From Pelomonas sp036401055 (GTDB lineage: Bacteria > Pseudomonadota > Gammaproteobacteria > Burkholderiales > Burkholderiaceae_C): a stretch of 10,089 nucleotides of DNA. Each line of letters begins with the position of its first letter. The first letter of the stretch is position 1. A program made the translations under genes and the position numbers. Shown piece by piece: positions 1 to 7,371 of this stretch. The notes under the pieces are model-generated. The model saw nothing but the letters and a program-made list of their open reading frames with translations, ran no database searches and was not told the origin of the DNA. The DNA lies in the NCBI GenBank assembly GCA_036401055.1, contig DASWWC010000310.1, positions 1-10,089 of the forward strand. The letters run 5' to 3'.

Positions 1-3000
1 GTGGCCGGCGGTGGCGGTGGCGGCGGCGGCTCGGGCAACAACGACGCCTGCCCCACGCTGTGCGGCGGCCAGGCCGACCAGGCCTTCCGCAGCGACGCCA
101 GCATGAACGGCCAGGCCGGCTACAACGCCGGCAACGGCCCCTCGCCGGTGCAGGACGGCGGCGGCTCCGGCGGCGGTGGCGGCGGCCTGCTGGGCGGGCT
201 GGCCAACCCGTCGGTGTTCTTCGTCAACGAATGGACCGGCCGCGGCGGCAACATGGGCTCCAGCGGCGCGGCCAACGGCTTCGCGGTCAACAGCCTCAGC
301 AACACCAAGCTGCTGCGCAACGCCGGCGAGAACGGCTACATCAAGATCGTCTACGGCGGCGGCACCATCACGGTCAACGGCACGGTGGACGGCGGCCGCA
401 AGCTGGTGGTGGACTCGTCCAACGGCGCCGTCGTCATGAACGGCGCCATCGGCGCCGGCAGCGGCAGCAGCGCGCTGCGCTCGCTGGACGTGACAGGAAC
501 GCAGGGCATCACGCTGGCCGGCGGGAGCGTCATCACCACCGGCGCACAGAGCTACGACGGCGCGCTGACGCTGGACGCCCACACGACCGCGATGACCAGC
601 ACGGTCAACGGCGCGGTGTCCTTCAGCGGCAGCATTGCGCAGGCGGCGGGGCGCACGGGCGACCTGTCCATCAGCAACGGCAGCGGCAAGGTGATGGTGT
701 TCGGCCAGGTCGGCAGCGCCGGCACGGCGCTGGGCGCACTCAGCATTGCCAGCACCGGCAGCACGCTGCTGGGCGAGGCGGTGTATGCGGCCTCGCTGTC
801 CAAGACCGGCAGCGGCGCCACCACGGTGGGCGGCGGCACGGTGCAGACCAGCGGCGCCCAGAGCTATGGCGGCAGCCTCAAGCTGGCCGGCAACACCACG
901 CTCAGCAGCACGGGCAGCGGCGACGTGACGGTGGCGGGCGCCATTGCCAACGACGTGTCCAGCAACCTGACCGTCAGCGCCGCCAACGGCAGCATCCTGC
1001 TGCGCGGCAACATGGCCGTGGGCACCAACGACTACGGCCCCACGCCGCTGGGCGACGTGAGCCTGAGCGCCAGCGACCGGGTGGAGCTGGGCACGGCCGC
1101 AGCCCCGATACGCACCGACGTGCGCAGCCTCAGCATCAGCGCCGGCTCGGCCGCCCTGCATGCCGACACGGGCAGCAGCTTCACCTGCGGCGCGACCTAC
1201 CAGAACAGCGTGGGCCTGTGCGCCACCTCGGGCATCAGCCTGGACCTGGCGGCGGCCAGCACGCTGTCCGGCCCCGTCAGCGGGCCGACCGGCCTCACCA
1301 AGAGCGGCGCCGGCACGCTGACGGCCGACGGGCACTGGCGCTACACGGGCCACACGACGCTGACCGGCGGCAAGGTGGAGCTGACCGGCAGCGCCATCTT
1401 CGGCTCGGCCACCTACGACGGCGCCAACGTCTTCACCGGCTACAAGTACGCCGGCAACCTGAGCATCGGCTCGGTCGCCACGCCCGACACCCAGCTCAAG
1501 CTGTCCAACAGCGCCAGCCAGGACTTCACCGGCACCGTCAGCGGCCCGGGCTTCATCACCTCGCCCGGCAGCGGCGCGCTGCGCATCACCACGCTGGCCA
1601 ACGCCGACAGCTACAACCTGGTGCCGGTCTACATCGGCCTGGCCAGCAACACCAGCCTCTACGGCCAGCTCGCCGCCGACAGCCTGGACTACCAGCTGTT
1701 CAGCGACGCCGGCCTGACCAACCCCTTCAGCGCCGCCACCGCCACCGGCACCGTGTCGCTAGTGGGCGGCCCGGGCGCGACCGCCGCGGCCGGCAACTAC
1801 GGTGGCAGCTACAGCTACACCAGCCAGCTGAGCTTCAGCAGCGAGCGCTACTACGGCGTGGGCGGCACCAGCAGCGCCGGCTGGACCGTGCTGCCGCGGC
1901 CGCTGCAGCTGAGCCGCGTCTACGACGGCAGCGCCGACTTCACGCTGGGCCTGTTCACGGTCAGCGGCCTGGTCAACGGCGACGCCCTGCCCACGCTGGG
2001 CGGCAGTGCCACGGTGTCGAGCAAGAACGCCGGCAGCTACACCAGCTTCATCAGCAACACGCTGACGTCCAGCGACCCCAACTACACGCTCAGCGGCGCG
2101 GGCGTCACGGCCACCATCACGAAGAAGGAGCTGACCGTCTCGGGCCTGTCCGCCAACGCCAAGGTCTACGACGGCAGCACCGCCGCCACGCTGACGGCCG
2201 GCGGCGCCAGCGCCAGCGGCGTGCTGGGCGGCGACGTGGTGAGCCTGGACGGCTACACCGCCGCCTTCGGCGACAAGCACGTGGGCACGGCCAAGACCGT
2301 CACCGTCACCGGCCTGGTGCTGGGCGGCGCCGATGCCGGCAACTACACGCTGGCCAGCAGCCAGGGCACGCTGACGGCCGACATCACGCCGCGCAGCATC
2401 ACCGCCATCACCGGGCTGGGCGCCAACTCGCGCGCCTACGACGGCAGCACCACCACCACGCTGGACAGCAGCGCCGCCGTCTTCACGGGCAAGGTCGCGG
2501 GCGACCTGCTGAGCGTGGCCGGCGGCAGCGCCAGCTTTGCCGACAAGCACATCGGCGTCGGCAAGGCGGTCAGCATCTCGGGCCTGACGCTGGGCGGCGC
2601 CGACAGCGGCAACTACCAGCTGCTGTCCAGCGTCGCCAGCGCCAGCGCCAACATCACGCCGGCCATCATCATGCTGAACGTCCCCGTGCTGGGCAAGACC
2701 TACGACGGCACGACGGACGCCACGCTGGACACCGCCAACGCCGGCTTCGCGGGCCGCATCGGCAGCGAGGCGCTGAGCGTCGTGGGCGGCAGCGCCAGCT
2801 TCGCCAGCAAGAACGCCGGCAACCGGCAGGCCACCGTCAGCGGCTACAGCCTGGGCGGTGCCGATGCCGCCAACTACGTGCTGGGCAACAGCAGCAACAC
2901 GAGCAACGCGACCATCTCGCCCAAGGCCATCACGGCCGTCACCGGCATCACCGGCGTGAGCCGCGTCTACAACACGGCGACCTGGGCAGGGCTGGACATC

Positions 3001-6000
3001 ACGGCCGCCGCGCTCACCGGCAAGCTGGCCGGCGACAACCTGAGCGTCACCGGCGCCAGCGGCGTCTTCGCCAACAAGCACGCGGGCACGGGCAAGACCG
3101 TCACCATCAGCGACATCGTGCTGGGCGGCACCGATGCCGGCAACTACACCACCAGCGGACTGACCGCAACGACCACCGCCAACATCACGCCGGCCAGCAT
3201 CACCAGCATCAGCGGCATCACGGCCGCCAGCAAGGTCTACGACGCGCTGACCGGCGCGGTGCTGAACAGCGGCGGCGCCGTCTTCAACGGCCGCCTGGGC
3301 AGCGATGTGCTGACCGTGGCCAGCGCCACCGGCAACTTCAACAACAAGAACATCGGCAACGGCAAGGCCGTGGCCATCACCGGCCTGACGCTGGGCGGCG
3401 CCGACGCCGGCAACTACACGCTGGCCAGCACCACCGCCAGCACCAGCGCCAACATCACGCCCGCCAGCATCAGCGCCATCGTGTTCGGCACCCAGGACAA
3501 GGTCTACGACGGCGGCACCACCGCCACGCTGGGCAGCGCGCAGTTCACCGGCATCCAGGGCAGCGACCAGCTCAGCGTGGCCAGCTACACCGCCAGCTTC
3601 CTGGACAAGCAGGTGGGGAGCGGCAAGACCGTCAACGTCAGCAGCCTGACGCTGGGCGGCACCGACGCCGGCAACTACCTGCTCGCCAGCAGCACCGCCA
3701 CGTCCAGCGCCAGCATCACGCCCAAGGCCATCACGGCCGTCACCGGCATCACGGCGCAGGACAAGGTCTACGACGGCAGCACCGCCGCCGCGCTGAACAC
3801 CGCCGCCGCAGCCTTCACCGGCCTGGTGGCCGGCGACGGCCTCGGCGTGGCCACCGCCACCGGCAACTTCACCGACAAGCGCGCGGCCAGCGGCAAGACC
3901 GTCGCCATCACCGGCCTGAGCCTGAACGGCGCCGACGCCGGCAACTACACGCTGAGCAACACCACGGCCAGCACGACCGCCAGCATCGCCCAGGCAGACA
4001 TCGCCCGCATCACCGGCATCACGGCGCTGGACAAGGCCTACGACGGCAACACCGCCGCCACACTGAACACCGCGGCCGCCGGCTTCACGGGCATGGTGGC
4101 CGGCGACGCGCTGAACGTCGCCAGCGCCACCGGCCGCTTTGCCGACAAACACGCCGCCACCGGCAAGGCCGTCGCCATCACCGGCCTGAGCCTGGGCGGC
4201 GCCGACGCCGGCAACTACCGCCTGATCGACGCCACGGCCAGCACCAGCGCCGCCATCGGCAAGGCCGGCATCACGGCCATCACGGGCATCACCGCGGCCG
4301 ACAAGGTCTACGACGGCAACACCACCGCCACGCTGAACACCACGGCCGCCGCCTTCACCGGCCTGGTGGCGGGCGACCTGCTGACGGTGGCCGGCGCGAC
4401 CGGCCGCTTTGCCGACAAGCACGCTGCCAGCGGCAAGACCGTCGCCATCACCGGCCTGAGCCTGACGGGCGCCGACGCCGGCAACTACACGCTGCTCGAC
4501 ACGACGGCCAGCGCCACGGCCAGCATCACGCCGGCCAGCATCACGCGCATCACCGGCATCACCGCCGCCGACAAGGTCTACGACGGGAACACTGCGGCCA
4601 CGCTGAACACCGCGGCTGCCGGCTTCATCGGCCTGGTGGCCGGCGACACGCTCACCGTCGCCAGCGCCACCGGCAGCTTTGCCGACAAGCACGCCGCCCG
4701 CGACAAGACCGTCGCCATCACCGGCCTGAGCCTGGCCGGCGCCGACGCCGGCAACTACACGCTGCTCGACACGACGGCCATCACCACGGCCAGCATCACG
4801 CCGGCCAGCATCGCCCGCATCACCGGCATCACCGCCGCCGACAAGGTCTACGACGGCAACACCAGCGCCTCACTGAGCACCGGCGCCGCCGGCTTCATCG
4901 GCATGGTGGCCGGCGACACGCTCGCCGTCGCCGGCGCCACCGGCCGCTTTGCCGACAAGCACGCCGCCCGCGACAAGACCGTCGCCATCACCGGCCTGAG
5001 CCTGACGGGCGCCGACGCCGGCAACTACACGCTGCTCGACACCACGGCCAGCGCCGCGGCCAGCATCACGCCGGCCGGCATCACGCGCATCGGCGGCATC
5101 ACCGCCGCCGACAAGGTCTACGACGGGGGCACTGCGGCCACGCTGAACACCGCCGCCGCGGGCTTCATCGGCCTGGTGGCCGGCGACACGCTCGCCGTCG
5201 CCAGCGCCACCGGCAGCTTCTCGGACAAGCACGCCGCGACCGGCAAGGCCGTCGCCATCACGGGCCTGAGCCTGGGCGGCGCCGATGCCGGCAACTACAC
5301 GCTGCTCGACACGACGGCCACCGCCCAGGCGGCCATCACGCCGGCCGCCATCACCGCCATCGACGGCATCGTCGTGCTGAAGAAGACCGCCGATGGCGGC
5401 ACCGACGCCGAACTGGAGCTGGGTGCCGCCCGGCTGCAGGGGCTGCTGCCCGGCGACGCCTTGCTGCTGGCGCAGGCCCAGGGCCGGTTCGACTCGGCGC
5501 TGCCTGGCAAGGACAAGCCGGTCAGCATCAGCGACCTGGTGCTGGGCGGCGCCGACGCCGGCAACTACCGCATCGCGCCCGACGCCACGGTGCCGGCCCG
5601 CGGCGACATCGAGGCCGCCGTGCAGCCGCCCCCGCCCATCGTGCTGCCCGCGACGACGCCCCGGTCTTCCGGCGTGCAGGTCACGCTGCCCGCACCGCCG
5701 GCGGCCGTTGCCGCGCTGCCGCTGCAGGCGCTGGCCCAGTCGGTGGGCGGTGGCATCACCGTGACGCTGCACCAGCCGGCGGCCGGCGGCGGCGCGGCGC
5801 CGGCCGCGACCGTCGCCGTGACCGTGCCGCGCGACATCGCGTCGCAGGCGCAGGGCTTCAACTTCCCGCTACCCGAGGCGGTGTCGCAGCGCATCGCCGA
5901 CAGCGGCCAGCCCCTGCGCGTCACCGGGGCCGACGGTGAGCCCCTGCCCGGCTGGCTGCGCTACGACGAGAGCCAGCGCCGCTTCGTCGCCCGCGCCGTG

Positions 6001-6084
6001 CCGTCCGGCGGCCTGCCCTTCCAGGCACTGCTGAGCTTCGGCGACGAGCGGGTGCTGGTGGTGGTGGCCGAAGCCGACCACTGA
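1..6084 (+). CDS. Giant YDG-repeat surface/exported protein, TpsA- or filamentous-hemagglutinin-like, 5'-truncated by the window
   Basis: The reading frame is open from the first base to a TGA at 6082-6084. The GTG at 1 is probably an internal Val codon, because no signal peptide or TPS secretion domain follows it; the true start lies upstream. Visible order (window residues): glycine-rich segment about 3-115 with an 8-Gly run and Cys17/Cys21; beta-helix-like passenger about 115-620, rich in G, S, T, N and A, with PATR-like stretches (LTKSGAGTLT near 432); MBG-like domain about 630-722; 13 YDG domains about 723-1875, each carrying Y-D-G near its start and GADAGNY near its end; PPPP linker at 1876; C-terminal cap with PLPGWLRYD near 1982-1989. 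There is no C-terminal beta-barrel, so export through a separate Omp85-type TpsB partner is inferred, but no partner gene is in the window. The likely role is adhesion, aggregation or biofilm formation, inferred from family and architecture only. Cysteine is nearly absent outside the N-terminal part. The coding frame is certain; the exact function is not. Confidence 0.88.
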   Translation: MAGGGGGGGGSGNNDACPTLCGGQADQAFRSDASMNGQAGYNAGNGPSPVQDGGGSGGGGGGLLGGLANPSVFFVNEWTGRGGNMGSSGAANGFAVNSLSNTKLLRNAGENGYIKIVYGGGTITVNGTVDGGRKLVVDSSNGAVVMNGAIGAGSGSSALRSLDVTGTQGITLAGGSVITTGAQSYDGALTLDAHTTAMTSTVNGAVSFSGSIAQAAGRTGDLSISNGSGKVMVFGQVGSAGTALGALSIASTGSTLLGEAVYAASLSKTGSGATTVGGGTVQTSGAQSYGGSLKLAGNTTLSSTGSGDVTVAGAIANDVSSNLTVSAANGSILLRGNMAVGTNDYGPTPLGDVSLSASDRVELGTAAAPIRTDVRSLSISAGSAALHADTGSSFTCGATYQNSVGLCATSGISLDLAAASTLSGPVSGPTGLTKSGAGTLTADGHWRYTGHTTLTGGKVELTGSAIFGSATYDGANVFTGYKYAGNLSIGSVATPDTQLKLSNSASQDFTGTVSGPGFITSPGSGALRITTLANADSYNLVPVYIGLASNTSLYGQLAADSLDYQLFSDAGLTNPFSAATATGTVSLVGGPGATAAAGNYGGSYSYTSQLSFSSERYYGVGGTSSAGWTVLPRPLQLSRVYDGSADFTLGLFTVSGLVNGDALPTLGGSATVSSKNAGSYTSFISNTLTSSDPNYTLSGAGVTATITKKELTVSGLSANAKVYDGSTAATLTAGGASASGVLGGDVVSLDGYTAAFGDKHVGTAKTVTVTGLVLGGADAGNYTLASSQGTLTADITPRSITAITGLGANSRAYDGSTTTTLDSSAAVFTGKVAGDLLSVAGGSASFADKHIGVGKAVSISGLTLGGADSGNYQLLSSVASASANITPAIIMLNVPVLGKTYDGTTDATLDTANAGFAGRIGSEALSVVGGSASFASKNAGNRQATVSGYSLGGADAANYVLGNSSNTSNATISPKAITAVTGITGVSRVYNTATWAGLDITAAALTGKLAGDNLSVTGASGVFANKHAGTGKTVTISDIVLGGTDAGNYTTSGLTATTTANITPASITSISGITAASKVYDALTGAVLNSGGAVFNGRLGSDVLTVASATGNFNNKNIGNGKAVAITGLTLGGADAGNYTLASTTASTSANITPASISAIVFGTQDKVYDGGTTATLGSAQFTGIQGSDQLSVASYTASFLDKQVGSGKTVNVSSLTLGGTDAGNYLLASSTATSSASITPKAITAVTGITAQDKVYDGSTAAALNTAAAAFTGLVAGDGLGVATATGNFTDKRAASGKTVAITGLSLNGADAGNYTLSNTTASTTASIAQADIARITGITALDKAYDGNTAATLNTAAAGFTGMVAGDALNVASATGRFADKHAATGKAVAITGLSLGGADAGNYRLIDATASTSAAIGKAGITAITGITAADKVYDGNTTATLNTTAAAFTGLVAGDLLTVAGATGRFADKHAASGKTVAITGLSLTGADAGNYTLLDTTASATASITPASITRITGITAADKVYDGNTAATLNTAAAGFIGLVAGDTLTVASATGSFADKHAARDKTVAITGLSLAGADAGNYTLLDTTAITTASITPASIARITGITAADKVYDGNTSASLSTGAAGFIGMVAGDTLAVAGATGRFADKHAARDKTVAITGLSLTGADAGNYTLLDTTASAAASITPAGITRIGGITAADKVYDGGTAATLNTAAAGFIGLVAGDTLAVASATGSFSDKHAATGKAVAITGLSLGGADAGNYTLLDTTATAQAAITPAAITAIDGIVVLKKTADGGTDAELELGAARLQGLLPGDALLLAQAQGRFDSALPGKDKPVSISDLVLGGADAGNYRIAPDATVPARGDIEAAVQPPPPIVLPATTPRSSGVQVTLPAPPAAVAALPLQALAQSVGGGITVTLHQPAAGGGAAPAATVAVTVPRDIASQAQGFNFPLPEAVSQRIADSGQPLRVTGADGEPLPGWLRYDESQRRFVARAVPSGGLPFQALLSFGDERVLVVVAEADH
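508..954 (+). repeat. Imperfect pair of beta-helix passenger repeats
   Basis: Two related segments inside the large exported protein share the core T-G/S-GAQSY-x-G-x-L-x-L. The GAQSY cores begin at about 541 and 853, so they are offset by 312 bp (104 residues). Each is preceded by a GG(S/T)V strand and followed by a T-rich turn and a G-x-V-x-(F/V)-x-G-(S/A)-I-A stretch. This is the usual look of parallel beta-helix repeats in hemagglutinin-like and autotransporter passengers. The copies are diverged, so this is a protein-level repeat rather than a recent DNA duplication. Confidence 0.6.
2167..5628 (+). repeat. Tandem array of 13 YDG-domain repeats (264-270 bp units)
   Basis: Taking the Tyr codon of the Y-D-G motif as the start of each unit, units begin at 2167, 2437, 2701, 2968, 3238, 3505, 3769, 4039, 4309, 4579, 4849, 5119 and 5389. 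Lengths are 270, 264, 267, 270, 267 and 264 bp, then six units of exactly 270 bp; the last unit is shorter and diverged. Each unit reads roughly YDG-x-T-x-A-x-L, then F-x-G, GD-x-L-x-V, F-x-(D/N)-K, a V-x-(I/V) strand, LGGADAGNY, and an I-x-P linker. The fourth unit (2968) has YNT, the fifth (3238) YDA and the last (5389) ADG in place of YDG. Such arrays typically form stalks that hold an adhesive tip away from the cell. Unit order and spacing are read directly; the stalk role is inferred. Confidence 0.93.
4309..5388 (+). repeat. Higher-order 540-bp dimer duplication within the YDG array
   Basis: The four units starting at 4309, 4579, 4849 and 5119 resemble their next-but-one neighbour more than their immediate neighbour at several sites. 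The rare synonymous run GGG-x-ACT-GCG follows Y-D at 4582-4599 and again, with two base changes, at 5122-5139, exactly 540 bp later, but not in the units between. The 60 bases at 4441-4500 recur unchanged at 4981-5040, whereas the intervening unit differs (TGADAG versus AGADAG). ATGRF and ATGSF alternate in the same way. Some stretches instead match the adjacent unit (4681-4734 equals 4951-5004), so later exchange between neighbours is likely. The pattern suggests duplication of a two-unit block followed by patchy gene conversion. Confidence 0.7.
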
Positions 6085-6085
6085 T

Positions 6086-6102
6086 GACCGATACAACCGG
6101 TC
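6086..6102 (+). terminator. Weak hairpin just after the exported-protein stop codon
   Basis: GACCG at 6086-6090 pairs with CGGTC at 6098-6102 around a 7-base loop, starting one base after the TGA. The stem is only five pairs and no T-run follows, so it is a poor match to an intrinsic terminator. It may be chance, or a minor 3'-end structure. Confidence 0.2.
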
Positions 6103-6147
6103 GCTATGCCGCACCGTGAGGTGGGCAAGCCGGCGCGGGAGGCACTG

Positions 6148-6153
6148 CATAAT
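6148..6153 (+). promoter_or_regulatory. Possible sigma-70 -10 element for the VWA-tamA-tamB operon
   Basis: CATAAT matches TATAAT at five of six positions and stands out in very GC-rich DNA. It lies 27 bases before the ATG at 6181, which would leave a leader of about 20 nt. No good -35 box is visible 16-18 bases upstream, where the sequence is G/C-rich. The call rests on the -10 match and its position. Confidence 0.35.
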
Positions 6154-6180
6154 CGTTTGCACCTGCCGTACCGCGCCGCC

Positions 6181-7371
6181 ATGCTGATCCAGTTCTTCTA
6201 CACGCTGCGCGCCGCCAAGCTCAAGGTGACGGTGCCCGAGTACCTGACGCTGCTCGAAGCACTGCAGGCCGGCGTCATCGCCGGCCCCGAGGATGGCGGC
6301 GTCGCGAGCATCGACGACTTCTACCACCTGGCCCGCGCCAGCCTCGTCAAGGACGAGACCCAGTACGACAAGTTCGACCGCGCCTTCGCCGCCTATTTCA
6401 AGGGCGTGGAGATGCTGACCGACTTCACGGCCGAGGTGCCGCTGGAGTGGTTGAAGAAGAACCTGGAGCTGAACCTGACGCCGGAGCAGAAGGCAGCCAT
6501 CGAGAAGATGGGCTGGGACGAGCTGATGGAGACGCTGAAGAAGCGCTTCGAGGAGCAGAAGGAGCGTCACGAGGGCGGCAACCGCTGGATAGGCACGGGC
6601 GGCACCAGCCCCTTCGGCAACTCGGGCTACAACCCGCAGGGCGTGCGCATCGGCGGTGCCGGCGGCAACAAGAGCGCCGTCAAGGTCTGGGAGCAGCGCG
6701 CCTACCGCGACTACGACGACACGCTGGAACTCGGCACGCGCAACATCAAGGTGGCGCTGCGCCGGCTGCGCCGCTTCGCCCGCGAGGGCTCAGAGCTGGA
6801 GCTGGACCTGGACGGCACCATCCACGGCACCGCCGCCAACGCCGGCATGCTGGACATCCGCATGCAGCCCGAGCGCCACAACAAGGTCAAGGTGCTGCTG
6901 CTGATGGACGTGGGCGGCACGATGGACGAGCACGTTCACCGCGTCGAGGAGCTGTTCTCCGCCGCCAAGAGCGAGTTCAAGCACCTGGAGTTCTATTACT
7001 TCCACAACTGCGTCTACGACTTCGTCTGGAAGAACAACCGGCGCCGCTTCGCCGAAAAGCTCAACACCTGGGACCTGATCCGCAAATACAACCGCGACTA
7101 CAAGCTGATCTTCGTCGGCGACGCGACCATGAGCCCCTACGAGATCCTGCAGGTGGGTGGCAGCGTCGAGTACAACAACGACGAGGCCGGCGCCGAATGG
7201 CTGCAGCGCCTCACGCACGCCTTCCCCAAGTACGCATGGATCAACCCCGAGCCGCAAGGCGTCTGGCAGTACCGGCAGAGCATCGCGCTGATCCAGCAGC
7301 TGATGCAGCAGCGCATGTTCCCGCTGAGCCTCTCCGGCCTGGAAGGCGCGATGCGGCTGCTGAGTAAATGA
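6181..7371 (+). CDS. VWA domain-containing CoxE-like protein
   Basis: A protein of 396 residues. The ATG at 6181 is preferred because MLIQFFYTLRAAKL is the usual N-terminus of this family, whereas the upstream ATG at 6106 adds 25 unrelated residues; neither start has a clear ribosome binding site. Residues 1-130 are a helical, charged region with KKNLELNLTPEQ. A Gly/Asn-rich linker (about 132-160, with SPFGNSGYNPQGVRIGG) follows, then a basic segment and a VWA fold: beta strand plus metal-site motif LLLMDVGGTMD (Asp243-Asp249), FYYFHNCVYDFVW, and FVGDATMSP (313-319) as the later metal-site part. There is no signal peptide, so it is probably cytoplasmic. Members usually work with a MoxR-type AAA+ ATPase as chaperone-like or metal-cofactor assembly pairs; none is in the window. 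It overlaps tamA by 4 bp. The family call is firm, the substrate unknown. The motif has Gly where the canonical DxSxS has its first Ser, and Thr at the second. Confidence 0.87.
   Translation: MLIQFFYTLRAAKLKVTVPEYLTLLEALQAGVIAGPEDGGVASIDDFYHLARASLVKDETQYDKFDRAFAAYFKGVEMLTDFTAEVPLEWLKKNLELNLTPEQKAAIEKMGWDELMETLKKRFEEQKERHEGGNRWIGTGGTSPFGNSGYNPQGVRIGGAGGNKSAVKVWEQRAYRDYDDTLELGTRNIKVALRRLRRFAREGSELELDLDGTIHGTAANAGMLDIRMQPERHNKVKVLLLMDVGGTMDEHVHRVEELFSAAKSEFKHLEFYYFHNCVYDFVWKNNRRRFAEKLNTWDLIRKYNRDYKLIFVGDATMSPYEILQVGGSVEYNNDEAGAEWLQRLTHAFPKYAWINPEPQGVWQYRQSIALIQQLMQQRMFPLSLSGLEGAMRLLSK

Larger units (their letters stand above)
6085..6180. other. 96-bp intergenic gap between the exported-protein gene and the VWA-tamA-tamB genes
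   Basis: This is the only gap between genes in the window. It is less GC-biased than its surroundings near 6148-6158 and holds a small hairpin right after the upstream stop codon and one CATAAT element. An in-frame ATG at 6106 would add 25 residues to the VWA protein, but these do not look like the family and have no ribosome binding site. I see no RNA gene in it. Confidence 0.6.

Noticed and set aside
1759..4692. A 977-codon antisense open frame across the YDG array, with another at 4870-5772
   Set aside because: They mirror the repeats of the real gene, read as G/A/V/D-rich periodic sequence, and have no signal or known domain. They are artefacts of repeated GC-rich sequence rather than overlapping genes.
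2167..5628. CRISPR-like or satellite interpretation of the regular repeats
   Set aside because: The units are 264-270 bp, all multiples of three, stay in one frame and encode a known domain. There is no short repeat and unique spacer pattern.
60..5939. A second long open frame on the + strand (about 1,959 codons) overlapping the exported-protein gene
   Set aside because: Its translation is a low-complexity run of R, Q, H, G and A with no domain logic. It stays open because GC-rich, repeated GGC/GCC/ACC codons rarely make stop codons in this frame.
6106..6180. A longer start for the VWA protein at ATG 6106
   Set aside because: The extra 25 residues do not resemble the family N-terminus, there is no ribosome binding site, and they would overlap the possible promoter at 6148-6153.
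5869..6570. An antisense frame spanning the intergenic gap (233 codons)
   Set aside because: It runs through the 3' end of one clear gene and the 5' part of another, is Leu/Gln/His-rich, and resembles no protein family.
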